The position numbers and the translations under genes were made by a program. The notes below the pieces were generated by a model that was not told the DNA's origin, made no database searches, and was given only the letters and a program-made list of their open reading frames with translations. A stretch of 64,000 nucleotides of DNA from Cordilura impudica (Eukaryota; Arthropoda; Insecta; Diptera; Scathophagidae), in the NCBI GenBank assembly GCA_963682025.1, contig OY821519.1, positions 101,800,585 to 101,864,584 on the forward strand, in the 5' to 3' direction. Below, piece after piece: positions 34,551 through 47,334 of the stretch (within the stretch, counting starts at the first letter, position 1; each line of letters begins with the position of its first letter).

Positions 34551-35170
34551 ACTATTTCAGGTTACAGATAACCATTCTCTTCTGTTATGTTATGAAGGTA
34601 TGTTACATACCTTCGGAAAGGTTAATGTGCCCAGTTTCTCAGTATAAGTTTTATTTGTAAGGTTTTACACACAAATAGGAAAAAATTCAAAATAGTGCAT
34701 TTGTGAAAAATTGAAAAACCGTTGTCTTGAGTTACAAAACATTTATTTTGATAGATATCCCACTCCCATCCCACTAAGCGACCAAAAAGTTCTTAAAGGA
34801 AAAATCCTAAGCTTTCTTATGAAAAAAAAAATGCCCTTTTTGAAAAAAAAGGCAAAAAATGCTTTAATTTAGCAAAAAAAAAAGTCTACAAATTTTTTTT
34901 TTTTAAGTATTTTTTTCCGAAATATTGAAGAAATAGCTATCTAAACTCTTTGGGAGAAAATTTTCTAAGAACAAAGTTACATGGATGAGAAAAAACACCT
35001 GTTTGGCCAAAATGTCAAATTTTGATCCCCTCTAACTCAGAGAAATCTGGACCGATCTTGTTGAAAAATTGTGTCTAAACTACTATCCAATAGGACTAAC
35101 CTTGGTGCAAATTTCATCCCGATCGGAAGACATCGGTTTCAAAAGTTGGTGCACTTGACATGAAACCCCC

Positions 35171-35617
35171 ATATGTATATTGTATATTAATTCCCAAGGT
35201 TCCAGTCCGGAACAAACGGCCGCAAAAATTTGTAAAATCAATAGCAAATGTAAAGATTGGAAAATTTACAAATTGTACTCTAAAAAACTTTACCATATTC
35301 ATTTTCATGGAATATGAACTTGTTTAATAAAAGGTTTAAATTTCCTTACTACTATGCTGTTAGTACGAATCCTGTACTTTAATTATAAGATTTTATGTCT
35401 TGTTGTATGGGATTTTGAAATAACTAAATAAATAAGTATCTTTCGAAGAAAAGCTAGGTAAGGATTTCTAAAAAATCTGATATGATTGAAATTCTGAGAT
35501 CAGATTCAGATAAAGCTTGCCAATACCTTGACTTATGTCTCAGCTGACTTAAGCTGGAGACTTACTTATGATCAAAGTAGTAACATTGATCGTTCTCTTA
35601 GCGACGAAAGTTAAATA
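35171..35617. other. Noncoding sequence between two elements
   Basis: No recognised gene or repeat. Confidence 0.4.
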
Positions 35618-37383
35618 CAGGGTGCGCCATAGCTATGTAGGTATGTATGTGAATATTGAATAACTTGAGAAAAACATCCGATTTCCATATGTGATCCTGC
35701 TTAAGAAAACCCACCTAATGTGCCAAATTTCGTGAAACTCAATTTTCATATGAAACTGCTCGCAAGTCTCAAAAACATCGGAAAGTAATGTAAAATTGGA
35801 ATTATATATGCAAATATATGAAAATGTAACACAGAGATGGAAACTTGCTTTGACACACTAGGTGGGTTTTCATACATATGCAGGTTCACATATGTGTGCT
35901 ATTTTTATTGAACTTGCTCCTTTTTAATTTATTTGGACAAATATTTTAATACAACATCAATCAAATGTCCACTTTTATTAGCCACGGCAAAATGTGCCCC
36001 TTTTGTTGCATTTTCCATAATATTTCGAGCATCTCGGGCGGTATAGCAATGACTTCGGCACGAATGTTTGCCTTGGTACACTTTTCTCTGGGTGGCCAGT
36101 CATTGTCGCCTTTGTTTGACATCACACGCCCATGGAATTTTTGTTGCATTTTCACGCATTTTCGGACAGACATAGTGAGCCAACATCCACCGATATTGTT
36201 TCCATTTTCTACAGTTTTCACCTCTAAAGAAAAATTTCTCAATGGTTGTTTTGGCTCAAACGCCGGCACTCTCTTTTTGGTCATGTACTCAAAGTGTGAA
36301 ATGCCATCGTCGGTCATAAAAATTTGCTTCTAAAAGTCAGGTTCAGTGTCAACCGTTTATCCGAGTGATTGTTTATCCATATTGCAAGAGACGTGGCCGC
36401 TCTGCCACCCAAAATACTGGGCGCGGTGACGATACGACTCATTCGGATTCTCGGCAACATTCTCTCTTATCGCTTCAACCAGTTCATTGGGACGTCCTGG
36501 GTGTTGATGAACAAATTTCGACACTAAACGACGAAGATTTTTGTCAGACCGTGCATCTTTGCCACGATATTTTCGACGATATGCACGTTGAGTTAACACA
36601 ACTGCACGACTATTTTCAATGTACAGCGTCTAAAAAATTCTTTTGAAGTGGGGGTGAAAACCAAAGATTGTGGAAACAAAAAAAGAGGATCAAGCTAAAC
36701 GTCTACCAAAAATATAACAAAATAAAAGACCAAGGGTAGTTAAGGTTTTTCTACAAGAAAAAAATGCAGAGTAAATTCAGTTACTTATCTTTTATTTTTT
36801 CACAATATGGCGGTGATTTACAACAAATGTTTAATAAAAATTTAGCGGCACACGGGAACTGCTATCTTAATCCTCCAAGCTTCTAATGACGATTAAGGGA
36901 AAACGAGTATAACTTTGCGGTTGAAAATTTAGATTTTACAACAAATATAAAGGAAAATGTCATAGAAAAAGAAAAGCTTAAATAACAACAGCGCACTCTG
37001 TATATGACCATCCATTCAAATTAGACCTCATTGAGATACAGTAGGACCTCTTTAGCGCTCACGTAAACACCGTCACTATTTCGGCGCGTTGTTGTGTAAC
37101 GCATTATAAAAATTTTACTGAATTTAATTTCCAAAAACATATATCCTTAAGTCAATCGGTTAACAAATGTCAAAGTAAAAGATGGCGCACCCGGTACTTT
37201 TTCGAGATTTTTTATTAATTTAAGCGAATACTGAAAGATATCTTTAAATGGGGACTGTAAATGTAGCGCTCTTACTCAGTTTATTTGTGTGTTGATGATT
37301 TATGTGTGAAATAAACAATAATCAGGATTTAAGAGGAACTCATGGGAGACATTTGAATGACAGCATTAAAGATGGCGCACCCT
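35618..37383 (-). mobile_element. IS630/Tc1-like element with CAGGGTGCGCCA ends
   Basis: The left end is CAGGGTGCGCCATA, preceded by TA. The right end reads inward AGGGTGCGCCATC (37383 downwards). A second inward end-like copy (AAGATGGCGCACCC) lies near 37181-37195, so the right part may be duplicated. The left 220 bp recurs at 29431-29645. The interior carries transposase relics on the minus strand. Confidence 0.7.
35961..36599 (-). pseudogene. IS630/Tc1-like transposase relic
   Basis: Two minus-strand frames. The N-terminal one (36599-36357) gives LTQRAYRRKYRGKDARSD then LRRLVSKF, VAENPNES and RHRAQYFG, like the helix-turn-helix region of these transposases. The C-terminal one (36317-35961) gives DDGISHFEYMTKKRVPAF, GGCWLTMSVRKCVKMQ and DWPPR followed by IPPEMLEILW, resembling the catalytic C-terminus (VDWPPRSxDLTP) with the Asp region lost. 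The central catalytic part is deleted. The plus-strand open frames over the same bases are shadows. Confidence 0.6.
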
Positions 37384-38226
37384 ATTTATATATATATATA
37401 TTTTTTTTTTAATTAAAAATATTATATAATTTGAAAGAATTATTTAATAATAAAAATAATAATAAAAATAACCATAAGTGGATCTGAAGTCTAAAAATAA
37501 TCACATGCCAATAATGGGTGAAGTCATTAATGATTATAAATAATTTGAGTGGCATTGTCACCTTAAGAATACTAAAAGTGGATTAAGCCCAAAAAATGTC
37601 AAATGCACTGCTGGGCTGTAATTTAGCCCACAAAGGTAAAACAACTATTTAGCATATAAGTTCCTATGAGAGAAATTCTATTTTAGTTTACGGTTTTTGG
37701 CAAAAAAAAATTTCTGAAAATATTATGATTATTTGAAGCGATAGATCTTGAACCGATCAAATTTTATCCAAATAACTTTATATTTTCAAACAGCGAAAAA
37801 CCAAATGACTGACTTACATCGCTAAATCGACTCAGAAAGTGCTCATGTTTGATATGGTCCAATATAATATTAAGACCATAAAATGGTGTTAGGTATAAAT
37901 GGACAAAATTAAAACAAAATAATTTCATAACAAGAGATTTTTAAAAATACCGGAAAAAGCTACCACATGAAGTCATCAAACATCTGAACGAAATTAACGC
38001 CCGAAAATAAATACTGAAAGCTGTGGTATTGTATTTTGGAATAGCCCCCTTTACTTTGTGTCTAAGATGTCCAATGAGATAAAACAAATGCTGAAGTCAA
38101 TCATATATTTGATGGGCAATATCAGTGTGGAACATATTTTACACAATTTATGAGACCAAAAAAATGTTATTCAAGATCCATATGTTATTTTGAGTAAACC
38201 ACCTCGAAGTGATTCAATTGTAGATA
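37384..38226. other. Noncoding sequence with a degenerate R-like tail
   Basis: Near 37815-37840 ACATCGCTAAATCGACTCAGAAAGTG recalls the tail of repeat R. The rest is unexplained. Confidence 0.4.
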
Positions 38227-38577
38227 ATAGCAGAAATTCGAAATTCGAGTGCAATTTTATTTCTCAACTTAGCCAATTCACAAATCCACACGTTATTGGT
38301 CTATTATTATTGTGAATGAAGATAACAAACTCATTAACAAACGCATTAACAAATTTAATAAACACACTCATAGCATATGTATAATTTTATGTATGTGTTA
38401 GTAGCAACTTTAAATGCAATTTACTCAAAATAAAGGAAAAAATTTAAAAATCTGTAAATCTCTTGAACAGCTAAAAATAAATACCTTTCAAATAATATAC
38501 GCTTAGTCAAAATCGGGATAAAACGGTAGAACAAAACATCGGTAACAAGAAATCGCCTAGCCTATTAATATTATAGA
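38227..38577 (-). mobile_element. Short non-autonomous Helitron, copy 2
   Basis: Same family as 10128-10494. The minus-strand start TCTATAATATTAATAGG follows an A. The hairpin is present (CTCGAATTTCGAA-like, mutated) and the terminal CTAG has changed to CTAT. Confidence 0.7.
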
Positions 38578-38727
38578 TATATTCATTAACGCGATAAGAA
38601 ATGTAATGTAAGTTTCTTTGTGATTCTCCAAAAATGAAACGAAAATTTTATTGTTCTGATATTTAGAAAAATTTAGTAAATAGATTTTTTTAATAAATTT
38701 GGTTGAACCAATTGTGGGTGTATATAT

Positions 38728-39067
38728 AGGGGTGTATCAGATTTTTCCGATCGCGAGTGCAAAATGTTTTAAAATTTAGATGTACGCGTTCAAGAACATG
38801 TTCTGTTTTTAGAGCAGTACACGTGCAAGAATACGAACTTAAAATAAAGCTACACTGGAATCTGTGTGGTTTATGGGTGTTCGAAACAAAAAATACGTGT
38901 TTGAAAAATGTTCGTGTACATAACGAAATATTAAAACGAAACACGGTCATGATTGTGTTCCGCACCGTACAAAATTTAGAAACACACATAATTGATATGA
39001 AAATAAACATATGTGTTGGCTGCTCTTGAACAGAACATTGTGTGTGATGTGTGTATTTTCTGAACCT
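38728..39067 (+). mobile_element. ~350-bp MITE-like repeat, copy 2
   Basis: Full-length relative of 17323-17674, here on the plus strand, from AGGGGTGTATCAGATTTTTC to TTTTCTGAACCT. The open frames on both strands are not protein-like. Confidence 0.65.
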
Positions 39068-40196
39068 TGATTTTTATGGAATTTTTTGCTTTTCTTTTGC
39101 ACGACACTGTATATGAGTGTGTCAAAATAAAGCTTTTTACATTTTAACCATCAATTCTATACACTTCAGCCATGTTAATGGATAACTTTGACTTTCGATA
39201 TGTTTTTTCAAATGGAACTTCGATTTATTTCGATGCGATATTTTTTTCGAATGCATGTTTGAGTAAAAATAATCTTTATAATTTCGCTGTAAAGGAAAAA
39301 AAAAGTTCAGAAATGGCTAAAAAATCTTTGATACCCTCCACCTCGGTTTGAGTAATGATAATAAATGTAAACAAAATATTGGAAAAAGTAAACAATTTGT
39401 TAAACTTAATACCAAATTATTTCAGCAAATTCTTTGGGTTGGTTTTCGTCTTTTCTATTATTTCGGATTTATTTCGGTGTTTGCTTTTTGGTCATTGTGC
39501 TTGCTGATCGGCATGCATTTAGGTTATATACCTATATGCATGCGTTTCCGGTTATATGACATAACTTCTCGTTTAATTTAGTTTTTGCTAATTAAATAGC
39601 TAGCCCTAACCTCCATTGCAAAGGTAATTGATTGTGTAGGGTGGCTATATGCATTAAATCGTGCTAATTGGAGATGGCTGTATAGTTTCTTTTAACTGGC
39701 CAAATATTTATTAATGGCGGCCATATAGGTCGGATGGAGTAACAAAATATTAACCAAAAAAAAAGCTCTCTCAACTTTTTTATTAAAATATTGCCATATT
39801 TGGAAAACATAGAGAATAAATTTATAATAATAATAAATAATCAAATTAGGGATGCCAAACGCAAAAAACCAAATGTCCCAAACATTTTAAATAAAATAAT
39901 TTGTTATCTTTTTTTTCTGAAAAACTTCAAATATTCATCCAAAAAAAATTGTGAAAAATAATATATAAATAAAATTCTCATCAAATTTATGTAACAATTT
40001 TTGTGTTCGCAATTCTTAAATATCATTTGAGGTTTTTTAAATTCATTGAATTTAAATTAATGTTTTCTGTAGTCCGATTCTTTAAATTCCAACGATCCGA
40101 CAATCGCAAAATATATCGACAGCTATTGTTGTTTGCACTAAGGATTAAGTGATTCACTAAGTACATACATCTTAACGACAGTCGACATCTCTATTT
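39068..40196. other. AT-rich noncoding sequence
   Basis: No gene or element ends recognised. Confidence 0.4.
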
Positions 40197-40978
40197 ATAC
40201 CCTATACCACTATGTGGTTTGGGTATAATGACTTTGTGCTGCTGTTTGTAACAACCAAAAATATTTGACCTAGACCCATCTTTAATTATACCGATCGAAT
40301 CAGAATCACTTTCTGAGTTGATTTAACAATGTCCGTCCGTCCGTCCGTCCGTCCGTCTGTGTGTCCATGTAAAGCTTGTAATCAAACTGCAGGTCGCAAA
40401 TATCAATGTATTTCGATGAAATTTGGTACATAAGCTTTTATCGGCCATGGGATGAACGCTATTGAAATTGGTGAGAATCGGTCCATGTTCAGACCTAGCC
40501 CCCATACAAATTACCCATATGAAATCGACATAAATTGCCATAAGATCCAAATTGTCATATAGATCTTACTCAAATTGGGTTTGTATGCGTTCATTACATC
40601 CATTAATGAGTAGTCCAAAAATGATCCCTTTGACCCCATATAGAGCTGCTTCCCGATCTTCACTTAAATCTATTAAAAAACAAAAATATTGCACTGATTC
40701 TTCTCAAATTTTGTTTGTAATTTTTGCAAAATACAAGAGACTTTACCAAATATGATCAGGATCGGTCCATTTTTGGACCAAGTCCCTATATAGATATAGC
40801 ATCCGATATGAACTTTTTCATATCTGCAGCCAAAAAAATTAATAAAAATCCCACTCAAATTTGGTTTTTGCTTATTTTCTATGTCCAGTTAGTTGGGCCT
40901 AAGAGATAGGGTTTCTAAACGCATGGTATAGGGTATCGTATAGTCGGTCTAGACCGACTATAATTTTCTTACTTGTTT
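40197..40978 (-). repeat. Dispersed repeat R, copy 3 (well preserved)
   Basis: On the minus strand it begins AACAAGTAAGAAAATTATAG, has the perfect palindrome TAGTCGGTCTAGACCGACTA, and ends CCACATAGTGGTATAGGGTA. It shows four tandem CGGA units (about 40331-40355) before ACATTGTTAAATC. This is the best reference copy in the window. Confidence 0.8.
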
Positions 40979-42400
40979 TCTATTTATTTAAATTGTAAAC
41001 GAGTCGCATCTCTGTCAAAATAAGCGAAAAACACAAAGAAGAATAGAAAAAAACAAATTACTTCGTGTTTGACAGGATGATTTTATCTTTATGTTTAATA
41101 TCTTTATTTTTTTACTAATATTTCTGTTTATTTATTTGAAAATGAAATAATGAATTGAATATGCTATTTAATTTTTTTATTTATTTAAAAAATGTTTTTT
41201 AATAAAACAAAATATTTTCACTATTTTATGATTTTTATGTATGACGACATTTGAACCTAAAAATTGAAGTTTTTATCGATTGAATAAACAACACAAAAAT
41301 GGTTGTCGTTTAGATAACAACAACAGCTGACTTTAACAATAGCGAATTTTACTGATAATATTGCTATTTTCTTTTTTTAACGATTCGACTATCGTTAAAA
41401 GAAGTTACTGAAAAGCTATATGCCAATGCCAATATTTTTTTTAAATGTAAACATTTTTTAAATGTAAACATGTTAAATGTGTTTTTTTTTTTGGAATTTC
41501 AATTTGGTTTAACGAATAAAATTTATATATTAAAGATGCAATTGATGTCTTCTAAATTTAAAATTATTATTTCCGACGTTTTGATATGATTTTCTGAAAT
41601 TCAGTTAATATTTTCTAATTTATAATTGGAAATTTTAATTCCAGTTTTTAGAATTGATATTTTCTAAAATTTGAATGGAAAATTTAAAAATTGCAATTTT
41701 GTATTTATGTGAATAATACTGCTTTAGTAATTATAAACAATTTTTAAAAATTAGATGTAATCGCAATCAGATATTTTGTAGGTAAAGCAGAATAATAATT
41801 CTATATAACTATGTAGAACTTTTTTGAAAGCAAAAAACTCATTGATAACTCGGTAACTCTATTTTGTAAAGACAACAAAAAGTTAATATGCCAAACTTAT
41901 GTTCATATTTGTAAAAGAATAATGAAAAAACATATGAAATAAAAGACCAGTCCGTGTATACTCTTCACATTGTGCTATATGATATCTATTTGAAAATATT
42001 GACATTCATTTTAAAATAGAAATAACTATTGCAAAGCTAATTAGAACAAAAATTGTTCTGAAGTGACACTCTGTTAATGCAAAAGAAATGTATTTTCCCA
42101 CAACAAAATATTGCAGAAATTTATGTAAATAAAATAATATACCGATTTATTTCTAACAAGCAGTTATTATGGATATACATATATAGAATATATGTATATT
42201 ATTTGTATTATCTAATATGTGTATGTATGTATATGTAAATCTTACACACAAAAAATACAACATCAAACGTTATTTTTGAGTTTTTCTCTTTAAATAAATT
42301 AATACATAAAATTTTTATTTGCTAAATTTACATTGTTTTTTTTTTATTGACAACTAGGTATTTATTTGCTTTAGATGCTGGTGAATTTTTACTCCCTTTA
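40979..42400. other. AT-rich noncoding sequence
   Basis: Simple AT stretches and ATATATGTAT runs (about 42170-42240). No gene recognised. Confidence 0.4.
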
Positions 42401-43165
42401 TATTAACACGTAGTGTCTGCTTTTTGAAAAAATTTTGGATAGATTTTAACCCCTTTCCCGTGACCCAATCGATCTGAAAGTTTGCAGGCAGGCTCGTGTC
42501 AATGACAGAAATGATCTAAGAAATTTTTTAGTGATGCCAAAACAATGGAAACTGTTAAATTTTTCTACCAGAGTTGATAGAAAAAATGTACAAAGGGTTA
42601 GTTTTTATTATATTATTACCACAATGACCACCAAAACAACAAGTCCAGCTATGACAACAATACAACATTTAGAATAACATCAAGAACAATATAGAAACAT
42701 CATATTTTTCATATTTTTTTTTAATTTTTCAGAGATTTCCCTGGATCTATTCCACCGATTTTAATGATTTTTGAAATAAAAATCTTCCCACGGATTTGGT
42801 GAATCATTCTCACTGAAAATGATCACCTTAGTTATTCTATTGAGTGCGTGATCGTGACAAGAACAACATATTATAATTTTTCAAGACTTTTTTTAGTTCT
42901 TCATTCAAATCTCGGATCCTAATCGACCGATTTGGACGATTTTAAATAGCAAACTTCTCAGGATGTCAATGAGCACCCTAGCTGCCCGATTGATGCCGTC
43001 ATCGTGATTTCCACAGACGGACAGACGGACATCGCTATATCAACTCCGGTTGTTATAAGGATCACAAATATTTTATGGGGTCCAAAATTTTTTTTCTAAT
43101 TATTACAAACGGAATGACAAACTTATATATACCCTCTTCACACTGGAGTGGAGGGTATAAAAATT
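42401..43165 (+). repeat. Degenerate dispersed repeat related in style to R
   Basis: It contains CAGACGGACAGACGGACATC, GCTATATCAACTCCGGTTGT, TATGGGGTCC and a terminal TATACCCTCTTCACACTGGA followed by GTGGAGGGTATA. The layout (GGACATCGC, then a GGTATA/TATACC end) is like repeat R, but the sequence is different, so it is probably a separate family. Confidence 0.5.
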
Positions 43166-45689
43166 TAATGAATACCAATAATATATTTCTAAAAATAATC
43201 ATATAATTTCTGACTACGTAAAAAATTATTTTTACGGGTACCAAAAAGTCAATCGATTACACAATTTTACTTTCAAAACGGATTGATGCTGCTTTCGCTA
43301 CTATGTATAATAATATAATAGAATTATACATGAAACTAAACAAGAAAAATTAAATTATTTTTCTAATCTTTATGTTTTATGTTTACGTTTCAATAAATTT
43401 GCACAACATTAAAAATTCTCTTCATAAAAAACCCTGTAGAACCTCTTCCCAAATCAAATTTGAGCTGACGACGAGCAATATATGTAAGTATTTTAAATTA
43501 CATTGTAAAACTATTTATATCCACATAATTGGTAAAGTTATGCATAAAACTTAATTGAATACTAATGACTGACGCGAAAGTATTCTTTAACTACACACTC
43601 AAAAAACACCAAAAATAAATGGAAAACAGACAAAACTTTCAAAACTAAAATTCCATTACTTATCGAAATATTTATCACCATATACCTAGTGTACGTATGG
43701 ATACGCTAAATAAGGAAGACGGGAACAGATCCAGCTATTAATAAAACTCCCCCGCTTTAACATTACAACCTAAACTCAAATATAACAAGACGCCCAAATT
43801 TAAATCATGGATTATGTACCTGTAAAATTCAAATACATACCAAAACAAACGCTGACTTTTATACATAGTCTATGTAGGCATACTCGTGCACACACACTTA
43901 TATAAAAGCACTATACGATTGGTAATTGAAATTTCGGTCACATACCAACACATAAAACAAACAAAAAGCCACACAAAATAAATATAGATGAAACACTCAA
44001 CCGCACTCACACAAATTCTCGTATTCCCCTCATTTATAACGGTTAAGACAACCATTAGACAAAGACAGCATATCTGCTGTATACAGCACCACGGAAAGTG
44101 AGCGTTAACTATAAAATTCCCAAATGTAGAAAAAAGACATCAACTAATTGCAGAGCGTGACTGTGTACGTGTGTATGACTTCGAAACATACAAACTCACA
44201 AAAATAAGTACAACCAAGCTGCAACTACAAAGCTACATGGGTCATACGAAATAGCTTTAGTTATACGGGCGTGGTAAGAGTGAGTGAGATAGAAAGAGTG
44301 TACGAATAAGTATATAGTGAAAACACAATGAAACTTGCTTCACCATTCATTTTATAACAAAACACCAGCCATATACATGCATACACACAGCCAGCCATTC
44401 GCACGTACATTTTAAATTGCCAACGTTTTTCGTTTTGTGTTTTTTGCCTCAGCAGCACAGCTATGAGGAAGCAAATACCAAAAAGCAACAGCATGAGAGT
44501 AAAAATCTCACACTTTTTTTTTTTTTTTTGTATCATACATTTTTTCTAACCCATACTTCAACGAGTCCTTTTTTTTTTATTTTGGATTTTTTTTTTGGAG
44601 CCAGAGTGTTTTTGCTTTTTGTTTGATGACCCATTCCCTTAACGTGTAGTACTCATTATGTATGCGTGCTATGTCGATTCCGATTCGTGCGAATTGTTCC
44701 ACATTATTGTTTTTGTACTATTGCCTGTTAGCTAGACGCAACAAAAACAAACGGCATATAACAGTCACGTCCCGCCCATTTGCGTACGCAACAATATATT
44801 ATAAATGGTTGACTAAAGAGAGTCAAAGAGAAAGAGAAAATAATTGAGTTGATTTAAGTGTTTGAAAATCTCAGAGTAGTTAAATAGTGTTGGAAAATTT
44901 GATTCCGTAAAAATGGTACTAAAATAGTACTTTTTTTTGATGGTTCTCTTAAAAAAAAATATGTAAAATAACTTAAATTTTTAAAAAAAAAAAGCCATTT
45001 CTTAAAAATAACCTTTGAGCTCTTTGTTGTATTAATTGATTAGTTGTTAATGAGTTTACATTGCATATCACTTTTAATCACTTTTTTAGCATATCTTTGA
45101 AATTACTTTTCCCGGAATATATATTTTGTTTTGCTCCAGTGAAAACCCATACAGATAACCATACCAATATACGATATTCGTTTTAAATTTTTCTATCAAA
45201 ACAATATAGGATTTTTAAAACCGGTCTAGGCCGACTTAACTATATGTCGCACCATGAGTTCAAAGGCTACCAAATGCTCATATCCCAACCATGATTGCAA
45301 GGTTATTAATATGTCTAGAAAATATCCTTTGAAATAAGTAAAAGTGAATATGGAATTGGCCGTAAAAAAAAACTTCGATCATAATAGTTTCCATAATATT
45401 ATTTAAGTAGGTACATTATGAAACTTACATTATGAAATTAATTCGATACCAACCAAAAATAAGATTTTCAGACAAGGTCTAAAAATCAATTATAATTAAC
45501 TGGTTTGTTTAATATTTAGTTAGATAAATATGGGTGCAAATATATGTATTAGGGTGAAGTGAAGGTTTTTGGTTTATTTATTTTTTTTTTTTCTTTCGAA
45601 TTTAATTTTGACTCTGAATGGGAGCTATTCAAATAAATATGAAAATACCATATGTGAAATTTTAAAAGAATGTATAAATTGTAAAATTA
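43166..45689. other. Noncoding sequence, probably host intergenic
   Basis: CA-rich and short-motif composition near 43860-44420. Near 45215 CGGTCTAGGCCGAC recalls the R palindrome but no R body follows. No gene recognised. Confidence 0.4.
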
Positions 45690-46030
45690 TTTTCGTGAAG
45701 CTATCCGTCCAGAATTATGGACAGACAACTCTAGGTTTTTACACCACGACAATGCATCCTTGCCATTGCATTGGTTCTTCGAGACCATTTTGCTTAAAAT
45801 TCGACTTATATTATTCTACTACCACCGCTTTCGCCGCGTGACTTCCGGCTATTCAATAAAGTCAAAAAACCACAACGGGGACACCGTTTTCAATCGGCTG
45901 GAAAGATAAACTGATTCGAGAATTCGAAAATACGTTGGTACAAGTGTATTGTATCTGAGGGAGATAATTTAGAGGCGATGAAATTGATTTGGAAGAATAA
46001 ACATAATAAGATTTTTTCATTTGTCACAAA
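45690..46030 (+). pseudogene. Mariner transposase relic
   Basis: Across frames the plus strand gives FLHHDNASLP (catalytic HDNA) near 45738-45768, then a PYSPD-like region garbled near 45810-45850, and WYKCIVSEGDNLEAMKLIWK near 45937-45990, the typical mariner end (W-x-KCI-x-x-x-GD-x-x-E). It is a different mariner from that at 13.3 kb. Frameshifts prevent expression. No inverted repeats seen. Confidence 0.65.
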
Positions 46031-46291
46031 ATTTACCTTCTCATTTGAACACAGCAGTAACTCTAACTCAATTTTGGAATTTTGGCGTTTGTTGTCTTGT
46101 TTCTTAGGACAACAGCATAATTGTACAGATATCATAGTGATACAGATATGAAATATTTAAGCTGATGACGAAAATGGTCATCAAATTTGAATTAATTGAT
46201 GAGTTTGAATTAAGTTTTGTCTAAGAAACTTTGCAAAATCTGATATTTGTGACTTAAGTTGATAAAAATATATTACAAGGATTAAATCAAA

Positions 46292-46666
46292 CTAGCAGAT
46301 CCCAGCCCTCGAAATTCGAGCGCAAATTCTAAGAAATTTTATTTTTTCATTAAATAAAGACCCTAAAAGTATGCTAATCAATTATAGCCAATTCAAAAAT
46401 CAACACAAAAAACAAACTCATTTTTATTACAAATACATTAACAAATTTAATAAACACACCCACAGCATTGTATAATTTTATGTTTGTGTTAGTAGCAACT
46501 TTAAATGCAATTTACTCAAAATAAAGGAAAAAATTTAAAAATCTGTAAATCTGCAAATCGGCTAAAAAGAAATACCTTTCAAATAATATATGTTTGGTCA
46601 AAATCGGGATAAAACGGTAGAACAAAACATCAGTCACAAGAAATTGCCTAGCCTATTAATATTATA
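46292..46666 (-). mobile_element. Short non-autonomous Helitron, copy 3
   Basis: The minus-strand 3' end CTCGAATTTCGAGGGCTGGG then ATCTGCTAG is followed by T, the expected CTAG|T junction. The 5' end ATATAATATTAATAGGCTAG is slightly changed. Confidence 0.7.
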
Positions 46667-47334
46667 TTTGAAAATGTTTTAAAAATTCAAATTAAACAAA
46701 AAACTATTTAACTTTTAATAGATTTATCGAAATGTTGAGAAAATAAGTTGCCTTAAAACAAATTTTTTTTAATTTTTTAGATTTTAATTTTTGAACTATA
46801 GTATGTATAATTAAAATAAATTTATACATTTCGCAATTGTCTTAAAAAAATTAAAATTTTAGCAAAGTTGATATACAAATATTTGGGTCCCTATCGTTCT
46901 CGTATAAAATGGTGTTAGAGATCTGCTAACAAATAAATATATCATATCTACGCAATTATGATCAACCAGAATGCAATTAGTTAAGAAACAGAATAGATTT
47001 GATAATATTTTGAATTATAAATTTTTTTTAAATTATACCTTACTAAAATAGTTGCAGAGACCCTAAAGAAGAACTCTGATTGGTACTAAATTTCACATGT
47101 ACTATTTTGAAGAGTATATGGTGAAATTTGAGCAATTGCTGTGTATGAACTTAACAAAAATTCAACTAGTTATATAACGCAATTAGTTAAAATCATTGTC
47201 AAAGCAGTGAAAGAAGCCCTTTCTTCCGGGAAAGTTCTGAACAGAAGTCATCTAAATATTAGCAGGTAAATGTAATAGTTTACAGCGTAGCACCTTCCAC
47301 ATTTCAATGATGCAAATTTTAAAAAGCATCGATG
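46667..47334. other. AT-rich noncoding sequence
   Basis: Nothing recognised. Confidence 0.4.

Larger units (their letters stand above)
31459..35170 (-). mobile_element. Long-inverted-repeat DNA transposon (element B)
   Basis: Inverse arms of about 550-575 bp at 31459-32010 and 34594-35170 begin GGGGGTTTCATGTCAAGTGC and share AACTTTTGAAACCGATGT and AAAATAGTGCATTTGTG. Flanking ATAT on both sides may be a 4-bp duplication, though the region is AT-rich. Between the arms lie two tandem copies of the 3' part of a transposase gene. The upstream coding part is deleted. Confidence 0.8.

Noticed and set aside
35965..36646. Plus-strand open frames of 93-122 codons
   Set aside because: They lie opposite the minus-strand transposase relic, whose motifs (HTH, GISHFEYMTKKRVPAF, DWPPR) are recognisable; the plus frames are shadows.
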